64,000 nucleotides of DNA from Phycisphaerales bacterium (GCA_003170415.1 PMZJ01000014.1:1-64000); one strand, 5' to 3'; shown: positions 25,122 through 33,648, numbered from the stretch's first letter. A program made the numbers and translations. The notes: generated by a model from the letters alone, not told the origin.

Positions 25122-26029
25122 GACACTTTTTGTGCATAGGCGATTGTTCGACTGAAGAGTTAAACGAACTGCTCGATTTGAGCAGCTCGCTGAAGAAGCT
25201 CTATAAATCCGGCGGGCGGGACGTATGCCTGGCGGGCAAAGTTCTGGCGATGGTCTTCGAGAAGCCCTCACTGCGGACGCGAATCAGCTTCCAGGTTGCG
25301 ATGACCGATTTGGGCGGCAGCGCGATATTCATTCGCCCAGAAGACGTCGGCGGCATCGGCGCACGTGAGCCGATTAAGGATATGGCGCGGGTGCTCAGCC
25401 GATATGTTGACGGAATAATGGCGCGGACGTTCGCGCATAATACCGTTGTCGAACTTGCCAAATACGCGACGGTTCCCGTGATAAATGCGCTGACCGATTT
25501 GTCGCATCCCTGCCAGGCGATGGCGGACGTGCTTACGATAAAGGAACACATTGGCCGACTGACGGGTGTTAAGGTCGCGTTTATCGGCGACGGCAACAAC
25601 GTAGCGCAATCACTCGCTTTTGCGGCTGCGAAACTCGGAATGAAATTGGTTGTCGCTTCACCAAAGGGTTATGAGCTTGACTGGGGCGTCATAGAAAAAA
25701 CAAACGCCATCAAAGCCGACAGCGTCTCGATTACCAATGACCCTGTAAAAGCAGTTGCCGGCGCGGACGTCGTCTATACCGATACATGGGTCAGTATGGG
25801 TCAGGAAGCCGAAAAGAAAAAACGCATCAAGGCCTTCAAGGGTTTCCAGGTCAATGCCGAGCTTCTCAAATCCGCGCCTGCTGGCGTAAAAATTATGCAC
25901 TGTCTGCCCGCGTATCGCGGCCTTGAGATTACCGATGACGTAGTCGAATCGCCGAACTCGATTATCTTCGACCAGTCAGAAAACCGCCTGCACTTCCAGC
26001 GTGCGCTTGTGAAGAAACTGATGAGCTGA
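25118..26029 (+). CDS. argF: ornithine carbamoyltransferase
   Basis: 303 residues. The carbamoyl-phosphate site is EKPSLRTRISFQ, a form of the STRT loop. MARTFAHNTV, HPCQAMADVLTIKEH, FIGDGNNVAQSLAFAAAKLG and the ornithine loop HCLPAYRGLEI follow. The enzyme joins carbamoyl phosphate and ornithine to citrulline. The length and all motifs fit OTCases of the anabolic type. Its start overlaps the argD stop, and rdgB follows after 16 bases. Confidence 0.96.
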   Translation: MRHFLCIGDCSTEELNELLDLSSSLKKLYKSGGRDVCLAGKVLAMVFEKPSLRTRISFQVAMTDLGGSAIFIRPEDVGGIGAREPIKDMARVLSRYVDGIMARTFAHNTVVELAKYATVPVINALTDLSHPCQAMADVLTIKEHIGRLTGVKVAFIGDGNNVAQSLAFAAAKLGMKLVVASPKGYELDWGVIEKTNAIKADSVSITNDPVKAVAGADVVYTDTWVSMGQEAEKKKRIKAFKGFQVNAELLKSAPAGVKIMHCLPAYRGLEITDDVVESPNSIIFDQSENRLHFQRALVKKLMS

Positions 26030-26045
26030 ATAGGATAGCGTGACA

Positions 26046-26654
26046 ATGAAACGCAGGATACTTGTAGCCAGCACGAATTCGGGGAAGCTCAAAGAGTTGC
26101 GCGAGATGCTGGCTGGCGATATTGAATGGGTTGGCTTATCGGATTTTCCCAACGTCAGCGAGATTGAGGAGGATGGCAGAACATTTGCCGAGAACGCCCG
26201 CAAAAAGGCAATCGGCTACGCGAAAGCAACTGGCCTTTGGACTATTGCGGATGATTCTGGATTAGTGGTTGATGCACTGGATGGACAGCCGGGGGTGAAA
26301 AGTGCAAGATTCTCCGGCGTCAAAGATGCCAATCGAGGACTTATCGACCATAAGAATATGGCCAAGGTCTTAAAGCTGCTGGAAGGTGTGCCAAAGGAGA
26401 AAAGGACGGCTCGATTTATGTGCTGCCTGTGCCTGGCAAGCCCCGAAAAGGTTTTGATTGAGACGTCTGGCAAATTAGAAGGATTGATTATCGATAAGCC
26501 GATGGGCGAGAATGGCTTTGGATATGACCCAATTTTCTTCGTGCCGGAATCAAATAAGACGGTTGCCCACATGGCTTCCGTTGAAAAAAACGCTATTTCC
26601 CATCGCGGCAACGCCATTCGTTCGTTAAGGACTTATCTGGAGAAGGTTCTTTAA
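26046..26654 (+). CDS. rdgB: dITP/XTP pyrophosphatase (RdgB/HAM1)
   Basis: About 202 residues from ATG 26046. It has VASTNSGKLKELREML, FAENARKKA, TIADDSGLVVDALDGQPGV, GENGFGYDPIFFVPE and the C-terminal SHRGNAIRSL. All are signature segments of the ITPase family. It removes non-canonical purine triphosphates (dITP, XTP) to protect DNA. It probably rides on the arg operon transcript. It faces the ASCH gene tail to tail with 5 bases between. Confidence 0.95.
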   Translation: MKRRILVASTNSGKLKELREMLAGDIEWVGLSDFPNVSEIEEDGRTFAENARKKAIGYAKATGLWTIADDSGLVVDALDGQPGVKSARFSGVKDANRGLIDHKNMAKVLKLLEGVPKEKRTARFMCCLCLASPEKVLIETSGKLEGLIIDKPMGENGFGYDPIFFVPESNKTVAHMASVEKNAISHRGNAIRSLRTYLEKVL

Positions 26655-26659
26655 TCGGG

Positions 26660-27079
26660 TTACTTGAGGGCAAGCAATCCGAAATTTTCTTTTGGCGTCA
26701 GGACTACCCAGGCGCGCCAGTCGAATTTTTTTATGAATCGATGGGGAATCGGCCGGACGTCTTTTAGCCAGACCAGAACCCCGAATTGCGAACTTATTTT
26801 CTCCCGCCAGTATTGCTCATCGCCGAGGATTTGCTGATTGTATTGTTTTTGCATTTGGGCAATCTGCTTGGCGGTTAGGTTTTCAAAGTATTTCACCTTG
26901 TCAACTGTTGCCGTTGCCATAACAGGGCCTGAGCTTGCCTTGAGGAAGATTTTGTCGCCCGCGCTTACCTGCGAAAGCCATTTCTGTCTTGTCTGGTAGA
27001 GACGCGACTCGATTGTTTTTTTACCCGTTAGTATCGCGTCAAGATACGGCTTTTTCAAAATGGCTAAGTGATGATTCAT
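26660..27079 (-). CDS. ASCH domain protein
   Basis: 139 residues from ATG 27079, which has an AGAGACG-like site upstream; a TTG at 27115 is in frame. The N terminus HLAILKKPYLDAILTGKKTI then ESRLYQTRQ is the ASCH (ASC-1 homology) signature. FLKASSGPVMATATVDKVKYF forms the barrel strands, and EKISSQFGVLVWLKDVR follows. ASCH domains are PUA-like folds thought to bind RNA or modified bases, and some are nucleases or amidohydrolases. Its exact substrate is unknown. Confidence 0.8.
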   Translation of the reverse strand: MNHHLAILKKPYLDAILTGKKTIESRLYQTRQKWLSQVSAGDKIFLKASSGPVMATATVDKVKYFENLTAKQIAQMQKQYNQQILGDEQYWREKISSQFGVLVWLKDVRPIPHRFIKKFDWRAWVVLTPKENFGLLALK

Positions 27080-27160
27080 TTCGTCTCTTATAGTAACAAC
27101 AGTGTCGTTTGGCAATAACTTTGACCGTTCACGCGGGCTGGTTTATAATCGCCGGACAAA

Positions 27161-27412
27161 ATGAAGGTAATTATTAAAAAGGTAATCGGTGTAATTCTTA
27201 TTATTGTTGGGCTTATAGCGTTGTTGACGCCTTTTACGCCCGGCTCCTGGCTTGCTTTAATCGGCCTGGAACTCCTGGGGATTCGGCAGTTTGTTTTCAG
27301 AAAATTTCTCAACGACAAACAAAGGACCGCCGCTGATAAATTTATGGATAAACTGCAATCCAGGTTCAAAAAGAAAACCAGCGACAAGACCGACGAAAAA
27401 CAATCGCATTAA
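27161..27412 (+). CDS. small PGPGW-like membrane protein
   Basis: 83 residues. Two membrane stretches, IIKKVIGVILIIVGLIALLT and ALIGLELLGI, are joined by a PFTPGSWLALIGLELLG turn, similar to the PGPGW family of small transmembrane proteins. The tail is strongly basic. The function is unknown. It ends 6 bases before the stop of the convergent AKR-like gene. Confidence 0.65.
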   Translation: MKVIIKKVIGVILIIVGLIALLTPFTPGSWLALIGLELLGIRQFVFRKFLNDKQRTAADKFMDKLQSRFKKKTSDKTDEKQSH

Positions 27413-27418
27413 AGATGT

Positions 27419-28423
27419 TTAACTGCGCCACTGGCGCTGTCTTTGCGTTGTTTTTTCGAGGACTTCCCGCACAGCACCCGTGTCTTCGGCAATCTGGAAA
27501 TCGAACATACCCACGGCGATAAAATCCGCGCCGTTTTCAAAGGCGTATTTGAAACCGCTTTTGGGTAGTATCGCGCCCGCGGCAAGCGTCTTGAAGGCAA
27601 TCCAGGGCTTCTCCTCGGTCCTGAAAAAGTCGATTGTTTCCTGTGGCTCGAGACAAAACATATTGTCGTGGATTTCATCGTGGTCGTCGGATTGTTTGTT
27701 GTCAACGGAGAACGGCTCGCGTTTATCCTTGGGATGGGCCGACCAGTATTTGTCGTGGTGGAAGGTCTTGACCCAGTAATCGGGCTCAATTTTGACCTCC
27801 CTGCATTGCTGCAGGACGTAAACTGAGTGACAGCCGACGCCCGCCTGTAAGCCATTCTTTCGTATGTGTTCGAGCGCTTTGGGAAGGATGTCTATTCGTC
27901 CCTTTTTCACACAGGAATCACAGGCCGCGCCGTGCAGGTATATCGTTGAGGCGCCTTTGTCCGCGGCCTGGTCGATATTGGCAATCGGGTTTTCTTCCGT
28001 TGGCTTAACGGATACGATTACCTGGAGTTTGCTGTCATTTAGTTTTTTGTACTTGTTGACGATGTCCATCTGAACTACGTCGATGATGATAGTGTTGATG
28101 CCGTATTGCTCCGCGAGGCGCAGCGTCTGGAAGATTTTCTCATCTGTGTTATACGCCTTGAACAGTTTCGATACATATATCAGGTCTCGTGCGTGCGCCC
28201 ACCCGCCGATGAGATTACCTCCCATAATCATCCTGCTGATTGTGAGGTTGCCGAGTTTGCCTGTGGGTATTTTGGCTTCATTTGCGGCGGGGGGTTTTAC
28301 TGTGTTTGGGTCGTTGCCGTCCTGCATTGCTGCCAGGAGTATTCTTTCTTCCAGCCCCATAATACCCGCGGCTCCCATGATTGAGCCGGCGATGAGGCCC
28401 CGACGAGTTATCTTGTGCGACAT
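27419..28423 (-). CDS. Tat-exported aldo/keto reductase-like protein lacking the catalytic Tyr
   Basis: 334 residues. A twin-arginine signal TRRGLIAGSIMGAAGIMGL starts the protein. From about residue 52 it has an AKR-like barrel: GNLTISRMIMGGNLIGGWAH, INTIIIDVV, VIVSVKPTEEN (Lys), TIYLHGAACDSC (His) and GLQAGVGCHS. The usual DTADxYG strand reads IDVVQMDIV, so the catalytic Tyr is not visible. A family of such proteins is common in planctomycetes. It may bind a substrate or act with another residue. The role is unknown. It is a single gene. Confidence 0.75.
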   Translation of the reverse strand: MSHKITRRGLIAGSIMGAAGIMGLEERILLAAMQDGNDPNTVKPPAANEAKIPTGKLGNLTISRMIMGGNLIGGWAHARDLIYVSKLFKAYNTDEKIFQTLRLAEQYGINTIIIDVVQMDIVNKYKKLNDSKLQVIVSVKPTEENPIANIDQAADKGASTIYLHGAACDSCVKKGRIDILPKALEHIRKNGLQAGVGCHSVYVLQQCREVKIEPDYWVKTFHHDKYWSAHPKDKREPFSVDNKQSDDHDEIHDNMFCLEPQETIDFFRTEEKPWIAFKTLAAGAILPKSGFKYAFENGADFIAVGMFDFQIAEDTGAVREVLEKTTQRQRQWRS

Positions 28424-28452
28424 AATATCGTCCTTTCTTGGGTGCAGTAGTA

Positions 28453-29061
28453 TTATACAAGATTCGGGAAGAGCCGGGCTATATCTTTTTTGAACTTTTC
28501 TATTGTTTCAAAGAGAATTGTTTGAAGCCCTGCCTGTTTTGCCCCGTCGATATTGGGTTGTTTGTCGTCGATAAAAAGGGCTTGGCTGGCCGGAATCCCG
28601 AGCCGGTCGAGAGTAAGGTCGTAAATTTTTCTTCCGGGTTTTGCTGTGCCTTCGAGACAGGATAAGACCGTTACGTCGAACGTGTCATATTTTAACTTAT
28701 TAATCAATTCAGCAACGGGCATTTCAGTGTTGGACAGTATCGCGATTTTGCAGCCGGCCTTTCGCAGCCGAGACGCCAGCGAGAACATTTCCTGCCTCGG
28801 TCTGTATGCCGCCGTGAATGCCTCCGTCCAGAGGGAATCGGCTTTCGGCATAGGCGCTTTGAGGCGTTTGGTCATATTCATCCAGAACTGCTGTTCGGTA
28901 ACTGTCCCGGTCTGGAAATCATTCATACATATATCGAAGGCGATTACGTATTGTTTTTCGCTGACGCCGAGCGCATTTGCGCAGTATTTGAATAAAGCCG
29001 GCGCCGGGTCCTCGATTAAGACCCCGCCCCAATCAAAAATGACTGCGTTTATTTTTTCCAT
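28453..29061 (-). CDS. HAD family hydrolase
   Basis: About 203 residues from ATG 29061 (29067 also possible). The frame extends to 29187, but the extra N terminus is unlikely. Motif I is VIFDWGGVLIEDP; the second Asp of the usual DxD is Gly (DWGG), as in many haloacid dehalogenase-like phosphatases of the epoxide-hydrolase N-domain group. Motif II is IAILSNTE, Lys lies in GTAKPGRKIY, and motif IV is ALFIDDKQPNIDGA. The substrate is unknown. An alpha-glucose-phosphate or dehalogenase role cannot be told apart. Confidence 0.85.
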   Translation of the reverse strand: MEKINAVIFDWGGVLIEDPAPALFKYCANALGVSEKQYVIAFDICMNDFQTGTVTEQQFWMNMTKRLKAPMPKADSLWTEAFTAAYRPRQEMFSLASRLRKAGCKIAILSNTEMPVAELINKLKYDTFDVTVLSCLEGTAKPGRKIYDLTLDRLGIPASQALFIDDKQPNIDGAKQAGLQTILFETIEKFKKDIARLFPNLV

Positions 29062-29180
29062 AAGCATAAGAGCATACTGGCATGGGTAAATAATATCAAC
29101 GCCAAAGCGAGTAAGGATTATTGAAGATTGATAAAGGGAGTAGGGGCGGTTACAATCGCCGGTTCTTTTGCGGATATGTT

Positions 29181-29278
29181 TTGTCATTCCGAGCGAGGCG
29201 AAGCCGAGTCGAGGAATCTATTTTAATAGATTTCTCCACTTCGTCCCGACGAGTCGGGACTTTGGTCGAAATGACAAC
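29181..29278. repeat. complete palindromic TCATTCCGAGCGA-type repeat (MITE-like)
   Basis: The left half (29181-29223) reads TTGTCATTCCGAGCGAGGCG and on to GAGGAATCTATT. The right half (about 29224-29278) begins AATAGATTTCTCC and ends TTGGTCGAAATGACAACAA, its imperfect inverse. The ends match those flanking the GIY-YIG gene at 47709, so this looks like an empty, non-autonomous version. It lies 30 bases before the M16 gene start. Confidence 0.65.
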
Positions 29279-29308
29279 AAACTTTTCCGCAGAGGAATGG
29301 ATTGAGAT

Positions 29309-30541
29309 ATGAAGCAAAATCTCGATAAACATAAGCTGAGCAATGGGATGATGTTGCTTGGCGAGCGGATGGAAGCGGTGGAATCGGTGGCGTTTAGTTT
29401 TATGTTGCCTACCGGTGCCTCGGTTATGCCGGCGGGCTGCTGTGGTGCGGCTAACGTAATATCGGATTGGATATTCCGCGGCGCAGGCGAAAGAGACAAC
29501 AGGCAATTAGGCGATGCCCTCGATGGGCTGGGTCTTCAGCGTTCGGGAGGCGTCGATAGCGCACATATCTCCGTCGGCGCGGCATTAGAGGCAAGCAACC
29601 TGTCTTCGGCGATTGATTTGTATGGCGATATAATACTTCGTGCGAAACTTGACGATGAGCAATTTGCCCCGGCCAGGCAGCTTGCAATCGAGGGCGTAAA
29701 GGGACTTGATGACGACCCCCGGCACAAGGTGATGCTGAAATTGCGGAAGCAGTTTTATCCTGAGCCGCTTGGCAGAAGCACCGCCGGCGAGATAGCCGAC
29801 CTTGAAGCCCTGACGCCCGAAACAACCAGGAAGATTATCGTGGAAAAATTCAATCCGGCGGGGATTATCTTTTCGGTCGCGGGCAAATACGATTTTGACG
29901 CGGTTGTGCGCCAGATGGAAAAGTTATTCGGCTCAAGTGCCGCCGGCCGGACCAAATCATTGAAAACAGGCGCGAGCGGCGGACGCTATAAACATATCCC
30001 CAATGACGGCGCACAGGTACACATCGGCCTTATGACGCCGACGGTTCTATTGCAGGATAAAAATTACTATAACGCGCGTATTGCCGTGGCGGTGCTGTCG
30101 GGCGGGATGGGCGCGAGGTTGTTTACAGAGGTCAGGGAAAAACGCGGGCTTTGCTACGCCGTCGGCGCGCAATACCACGCGATGAAAGAAGCGGCGGGGA
30201 TAACGTGCTACGCGGGAACAACGCCTGATAAGGCGCAGCAGACCTTCGACGTGATAGTCGCGGAATTCAACCGTTTGGCCGAGGGTATCAGCGAAGAGGA
30301 ACTTGGGCGGGCAAAGGTCGGGTTGAAATCATCGCTGATTATGCAGAGCGAATCATCCAGCAGCAGGGCTGGTTCAATCGCGGGCGATTACTATATGCTC
30401 GGCAGGGTGCGGGCGCTCGACGAAATCAAAGCTGAGATAGACAAGACAAGCGTCGATTCGGTGCTGACTTTCCTTCGCAAAAATCGGTTCAAGGATTTTA
30501 CGGTCGTAACAATCGGCCCCAGGGAGATAAAAGTTGAGTAA
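29309..30541 (+). CDS. M16 peptidase-like subunit without the zinc motif (R/Y subunit)
   Basis: 410 residues with the two-domain M16 fold. Where active subunits have HFLEH, this one reads NVISDWIFRGAGER, so it cannot bind the catalytic zinc. Its C-terminal half keeps GGMGARLFTEVREKRGLCYAVGA, the Arg/Tyr pair that holds the substrate. In known bacterial M16B pairs one subunit has the zinc and the other the R/Y pair, as in the Sphingomonas SPH2681/SPH2682 structure. It overlaps the active subunit gene by stop and start (the ATG of that gene is 8 bases on). It probably forms a heterodimer. Confidence 0.88.
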   Translation: MKQNLDKHKLSNGMMLLGERMEAVESVAFSFMLPTGASVMPAGCCGAANVISDWIFRGAGERDNRQLGDALDGLGLQRSGGVDSAHISVGAALEASNLSSAIDLYGDIILRAKLDDEQFAPARQLAIEGVKGLDDDPRHKVMLKLRKQFYPEPLGRSTAGEIADLEALTPETTRKIIVEKFNPAGIIFSVAGKYDFDAVVRQMEKLFGSSAAGRTKSLKTGASGGRYKHIPNDGAQVHIGLMTPTVLLQDKNYYNARIAVAVLSGGMGARLFTEVREKRGLCYAVGAQYHAMKEAAGITCYAGTTPDKAQQTFDVIVAEFNRLAEGISEEELGRAKVGLKSSLIMQSESSSSRAGSIAGDYYMLGRVRALDEIKAEIDKTSVDSVLTFLRKNRFKDFTVVTIGPREIKVE

Positions 30542-30548
30542 TCCCGGC

Positions 30549-31775
30549 ATGAAATTCAAAAGTCACAAGCTGAAAAACGGCCTGACGGTCATCGGCGAGG
30601 TAAATAAAAACGCCAAGTCGTCGGCTGTCGGGTTTTTTGTGAAAACCGGCTCACGCGATGAGGATTTGAAAATCAACGGTGTGTCGCATTTTCTTGAGCA
30701 TATGGTTTTCAAGGGCACGGAGCGACTCAGTCCCTTCGCGGTCAACGAGGCATTTGATAAAACAGGGGCGCAGTATAACGCCTTTACCAGCGAGGAGGGC
30801 ACCGTCTTTTATGCGGCGGTTCTGCCTGAGTATCTGGCGGAAATAACACAGCTCTGGATAGAGATGATGAGGCCGGCGCTGCGCACGGAGGATTTCAACA
30901 TCGAAAAGCAGGTCATCAAGGAAGAAATCGCGATGTACAAGGACCAGCCCAGTTTCGATGTGATGGACCGCTGCCGCGAGCTTTATTTCGCGGGCCATCC
31001 CTGCGGCCACAGCGTCCTGGGAAGCGAGGAATCAATAGACGCTATGACCGCCGAACAGATGCGTGGATACTTCTCTCAGCGATACGCCCCGAACAATATG
31101 GTCGTGGCGTTCGCGGGCAATTTTGAGTGGGAGCGAATTCGCGATATGGTCGAAGCCGGCTGCGGGGGCTGGAAAAACCAGGAAGTCAAAAGAACAATTA
31201 CCGATACGCGGGGCGCACGGGACAAACAACGATTAGATAAGGCCAACCTTACGCGAGAACATATTTGCCTGATGAGTCCGGCCGTCAGCGCTCAGAGTGA
31301 CAAACGGTTCGCTGCGTCGCTTTTGAGCGTGATAGTCGGCGATGACGTCGGCTCACGATTCTTCTGGGAGCTTGTGGATAAGGCCATAGTCGAAACAGCG
31401 TCTTTCGACTTTGCCCCGATGGACGGCACCGGCGCCTACTGTACTTACGTCCGATGCAGCGGCGAAAATACGGCCAAGACGATGAAAATAATCGCGAGTA
31501 TATTCGCAGACCTCACAAAGGCCGGCGTCACGGAAGACGAGCTTATAAAAGCCAGGAACAAGGTGCTAAGCGCGTTTGTGATAAAAAACGAGATACCGAT
31601 GGGCCGGCTGGTCGATTTGGGATTCAACTGGACGTACCTGGGACAATATCGACTGGTCGAAGATGACGTAAAGGCGGTTAAAGCGGTTACGGTAGCCGAG
31701 ATTAACGCGATTCTGAAAGAGTATCCTCCTGGCGAGTTCGCCCAGTTCTCCTTAGGCCCGGCGAAAAACGGCTAA
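30549..31775 (+). CDS. M16 zinc peptidase, active subunit
   Basis: About 408 residues from ATG 30549 (TTG 30534 in frame). The inverted zinc motif is HFLEHMVFKG near residue 50, and the third ligand is in QVIKEEIAMYKDQP about 75 residues on. The C-terminal half lacks the R/Y pair (it reads SRFFWELVDKAIVETASF), which is supplied by the preceding gene product. The pair resembles the mitochondrial processing peptidase subunits. Its substrates in bacteria are poorly known. It is cytoplasmic or periplasmic; no signal peptide is visible. Confidence 0.9.
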   Translation: MKFKSHKLKNGLTVIGEVNKNAKSSAVGFFVKTGSRDEDLKINGVSHFLEHMVFKGTERLSPFAVNEAFDKTGAQYNAFTSEEGTVFYAAVLPEYLAEITQLWIEMMRPALRTEDFNIEKQVIKEEIAMYKDQPSFDVMDRCRELYFAGHPCGHSVLGSEESIDAMTAEQMRGYFSQRYAPNNMVVAFAGNFEWERIRDMVEAGCGGWKNQEVKRTITDTRGARDKQRLDKANLTREHICLMSPAVSAQSDKRFAASLLSVIVGDDVGSRFFWELVDKAIVETASFDFAPMDGTGAYCTYVRCSGENTAKTMKIIASIFADLTKAGVTEDELIKARNKVLSAFVIKNEIPMGRLVDLGFNWTYLGQYRLVEDDVKAVKAVTVAEINAILKEYPPGEFAQFSLGPAKNG

Positions 31776-31790
31776 AAGCCATTTCACCAC

Positions 31791-31873
31791 TGTCATTCCC
31801 TCGCACCTGTCCTGAGCTTGTCGAAGGAAGCGGGAATCCAGGGATTGTAGGGTGGGCTTCAGCCCACGCGGTA
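31791..31873. repeat. nested composite of dispersed repeats
   Basis: The outer unit is TGTCATTCC...GCGGGAATCCAG (31791-31842). It is split by a CCTGTCCTGAGCTTGTCGAAGG unit at about 31806-31828. Next, at 31847-31873, comes GTAGGGTGGGCTTCAGCCCACG, a GTGGGCTTCAGCCCAC hairpin. Three repeat families are stacked between two convergent genes. Confidence 0.7.
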
Positions 31874-31875
31874 TT

Positions 31876-32418
31876 CTAAATTACCAAACGGTACAATACC
31901 AAATGAGTAAGTTGTGTTGTTTCGATACTTGAAAATCCCGCCTGCTTGGCCCATGAAATTACCTTCTCGGGTTTTAACCTGTGCTCGATAGGCGGCCCGA
32001 ATTCCTGTTGCTCATACCGCCACTCAAGAATACTGACCCTTTTCCGGCAAACACGCCGTGCCTCTTTGAGCGCCTTTAAGTAATCATCGACCTCGTGCAG
32101 AACATATCCGAAAAATACGATGTCAAAGGATTGGTCCCGATACGGAATCGCTTCCGCCCCTGAAATTTTAAATTCGCCCTGCGGCACATATCGTCTCGCG
32201 GCTGCTATCATCTTCGGATTTATATCTATACCGCAAACCTTAAAACCCCTTCTGACGAAATGCTCCGCGAACAATGCCGTCCCCGTTCCCACATCAAGGA
32301 CGCTGCCTGCTTCAATTCCCTCCGAACTAAGGTCTATCACTCGTTCTATTTCGCTGCGTTCTATCCGCTCCGCCCGCCGCAGCTTCTCAATCTCGTCATG
32401 AAATATCCGCTCGTTCAT
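31876..32418 (-). CDS. class I SAM-dependent methyltransferase
   Basis: About 180 residues from ATG 32418; the frame runs to 32514 but without family sequence. Motif I is VLDVGTGTALFAEHF, then VCGIDINPKMIAAAR, an EAIPYRDQSFDIVFFGYVLHE post-I/II block (here split as EAIPYRDQSF and DIVFFGYVLHEVDD), and a C-terminal half with HLVLYRL. This is a Methyltransf_11-type domain. The substrate is unknown. The N-terminal helix with repeated ERIER looks regulatory or dimerising. Confidence 0.85.
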   Translation of the reverse strand: MNERIFHDEIEKLRRAERIERSEIERVIDLSSEGIEAGSVLDVGTGTALFAEHFVRRGFKVCGIDINPKMIAAARRYVPQGEFKISGAEAIPYRDQSFDIVFFGYVLHEVDDYLKALKEARRVCRKRVSILEWRYEQQEFGPPIEHRLKPEKVISWAKQAGFSSIETTQLTHLVLYRLVI

Positions 32419-32864
32419 AAATAATAATAAATAGGGACACCTATTATTTCCTTCAAGTTTGGCCTGACATTTCTTAGCCGAAATCATATTACTCCAAATT
32501 GGCGGATTTAGCAAATCAGTACCTTCTTTGACAAGACAGGAGAATTTTCAAAAAAACGTGAGTAATGGAGGCGTTCTGCGCATAATAATTTTATGAAAGC
32601 TTGCGCTAAAGTCACCTGCCCAGCCAGTCGAAGATTCACAAAGCGAATAATCCCGCCTCCCGGAAGGGACGCCTGACGGCGTATGGGCGGATAAGATTGA
32701 TAGACGAGGGCCTGCGAGGAGGGCAGGCCCTTTTTCGTTGCGCTACAAAGGGTAAACCCTTATTTTTTGCCCCATAACTTATCTCGCCTTTTGCGATTAC
32801 TGCTTGAATCACACCTGCCCTGATGTTAAGATAGATAAAGTAGCGGGGACAGGGAAATTGACAA
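32419..32864. other. 446-base stretch with a candidate small RNA
   Basis: It begins with the methyltransferase leader. A TTGACA lies at about 32528, without a clear -10. From roughly 32560 to 32735 is GC-rich sequence able to fold (CCGCC with GGCGG around 32652-32690), ending in a strong intrinsic terminator. I do not recognise the fold; SRP, 6S, tmRNA and RNase P motifs were not seen. Confidence 0.4.
32707..32735 (+). terminator. intrinsic terminator of the candidate small RNA
   Basis: Arms 32707-32715 and 32723-32731 (AGGGCCTGC and complement) have a 7-base loop, followed by five Ts on the plus strand. No open frame ends just upstream, so the transcript it ends is probably non-coding or a leader. 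Confidence 0.8.
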
Positions 32865-33290
32865 ATGGTCGAGAAAGAAAGACAAGCTGACGAATATAAA
32901 ACGCCCCACAGGCCTATTCTACGAGCAAAGGACATAATACCCGGAGCCGCCAGTCCAGCGGGCAAAGGCGACGGTGTTAGCAATACTGATATCCCGCGTT
33001 TTGACCTTGCCGAAGACATAATGGCGGAGCAGCGTCGGCTGACCGTCGTGCGTCGTAAAGGGCCGGGCAGCCCCGAACCGGTTAATCTTACCCCATCTCC
33101 TGATTTGCCATTGCCAGTGGCCATAATGGGCTTGGCCATCCCTTTGCCGAAAGGCGTCCCTTCCGGGACCGGTAGGCCATCCCAAAGCAGTCATAGCTTC
33201 TCAGAAGGGTTTAATGACATCAGTGACCCCATCATAGCGGGTATCGTGACCAGAGATATTGAACGGCTCTGCAGTGGTTTCTGGGCATAG
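32865..33290 (+). CDS. hypothetical protein
   Basis: 141 residues with a CAGGGAA site upstream of the ATG. It is hydrophilic and proline-rich, with IPRFDLAEDIMAEQRRLTVV then RRKGPG, a basic helical block, and a C-terminal helix ISDPIIAGIVTRDIERLCSG. No membrane segment and no known domain. The composition suggests a small DNA- or complex-binding protein. A leftward frame overlaps here (to 33139) but is less protein-like. A 17-base segment of this gene is the exact complement of sequence in the candidate RNA upstream. Confidence 0.55.
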   Translation: MVEKERQADEYKTPHRPILRAKDIIPGAASPAGKGDGVSNTDIPRFDLAEDIMAEQRRLTVVRRKGPGSPEPVNLTPSPDLPLPVAIMGLAIPLPKGVPSGTGRPSQSSHSFSEGFNDISDPIIAGIVTRDIERLCSGFWA

Positions 33291-33441
33291 ATTTTTAAAA
33301 GGGGTTTCACTTCATAGAGAATTTTTTCTGTCTCCCCTTGCTTTCTGCTGGAAGAAAGTCCTATAATTAACACCGCGAGTTCGATTTTTTGCCGCTTGAT
33401 TGAAAAATGAATACAGGAAACTTGTATTAAGGGGAGAGGAA

Positions 33442-33648
33442 ATGAAGCACACTTATACGTATTGCAAGGATTGCAAGTGGTGGTGTCAGCTTGCTGAGTA
33501 TGGGGCAAAGATGCAGCAGGGTGAGTGTCGCAGGTATCCGCCGGCGGTATTTTTCACCGGACGGGTATATCAGACCTTCTGCGAGGTGTCTAATCGCGGT
33601 TTTCCGATTACCGCCGAGGACTGGTGGTGCGGCGAATCGAAATTTTAA
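33442..33648 (+). CDS. small cysteine-rich protein, probable zinc binder
   Basis: 68 residues from ATG 33442, after a strong GGGGAGAGGAA site (a start at 33400 is less likely). The pattern CKDCKWWC...GECRRYPP...FCEVSNRGFP...WWCGE has six cysteines in pairs and matches a small zinc-ribbon-like family found in bacteria and phages. The function is unknown. It lies 120 bases before the coiled-coil zinc-ribbon gene. Confidence 0.68.
   Translation: MKHTYTYCKDCKWWCQLAEYGAKMQQGECRRYPPAVFFTGRVYQTFCEVSNRGFPITAEDWWCGESKF

Noticed and set aside
32636-33139. Leftward 167-codon frame over the hypothetical gene at 32865
   Set aside because: It is rich in Arg, Ser and Pro as expected of a shadow, crosses the terminator at 32707, and lacks a good ribosome site.
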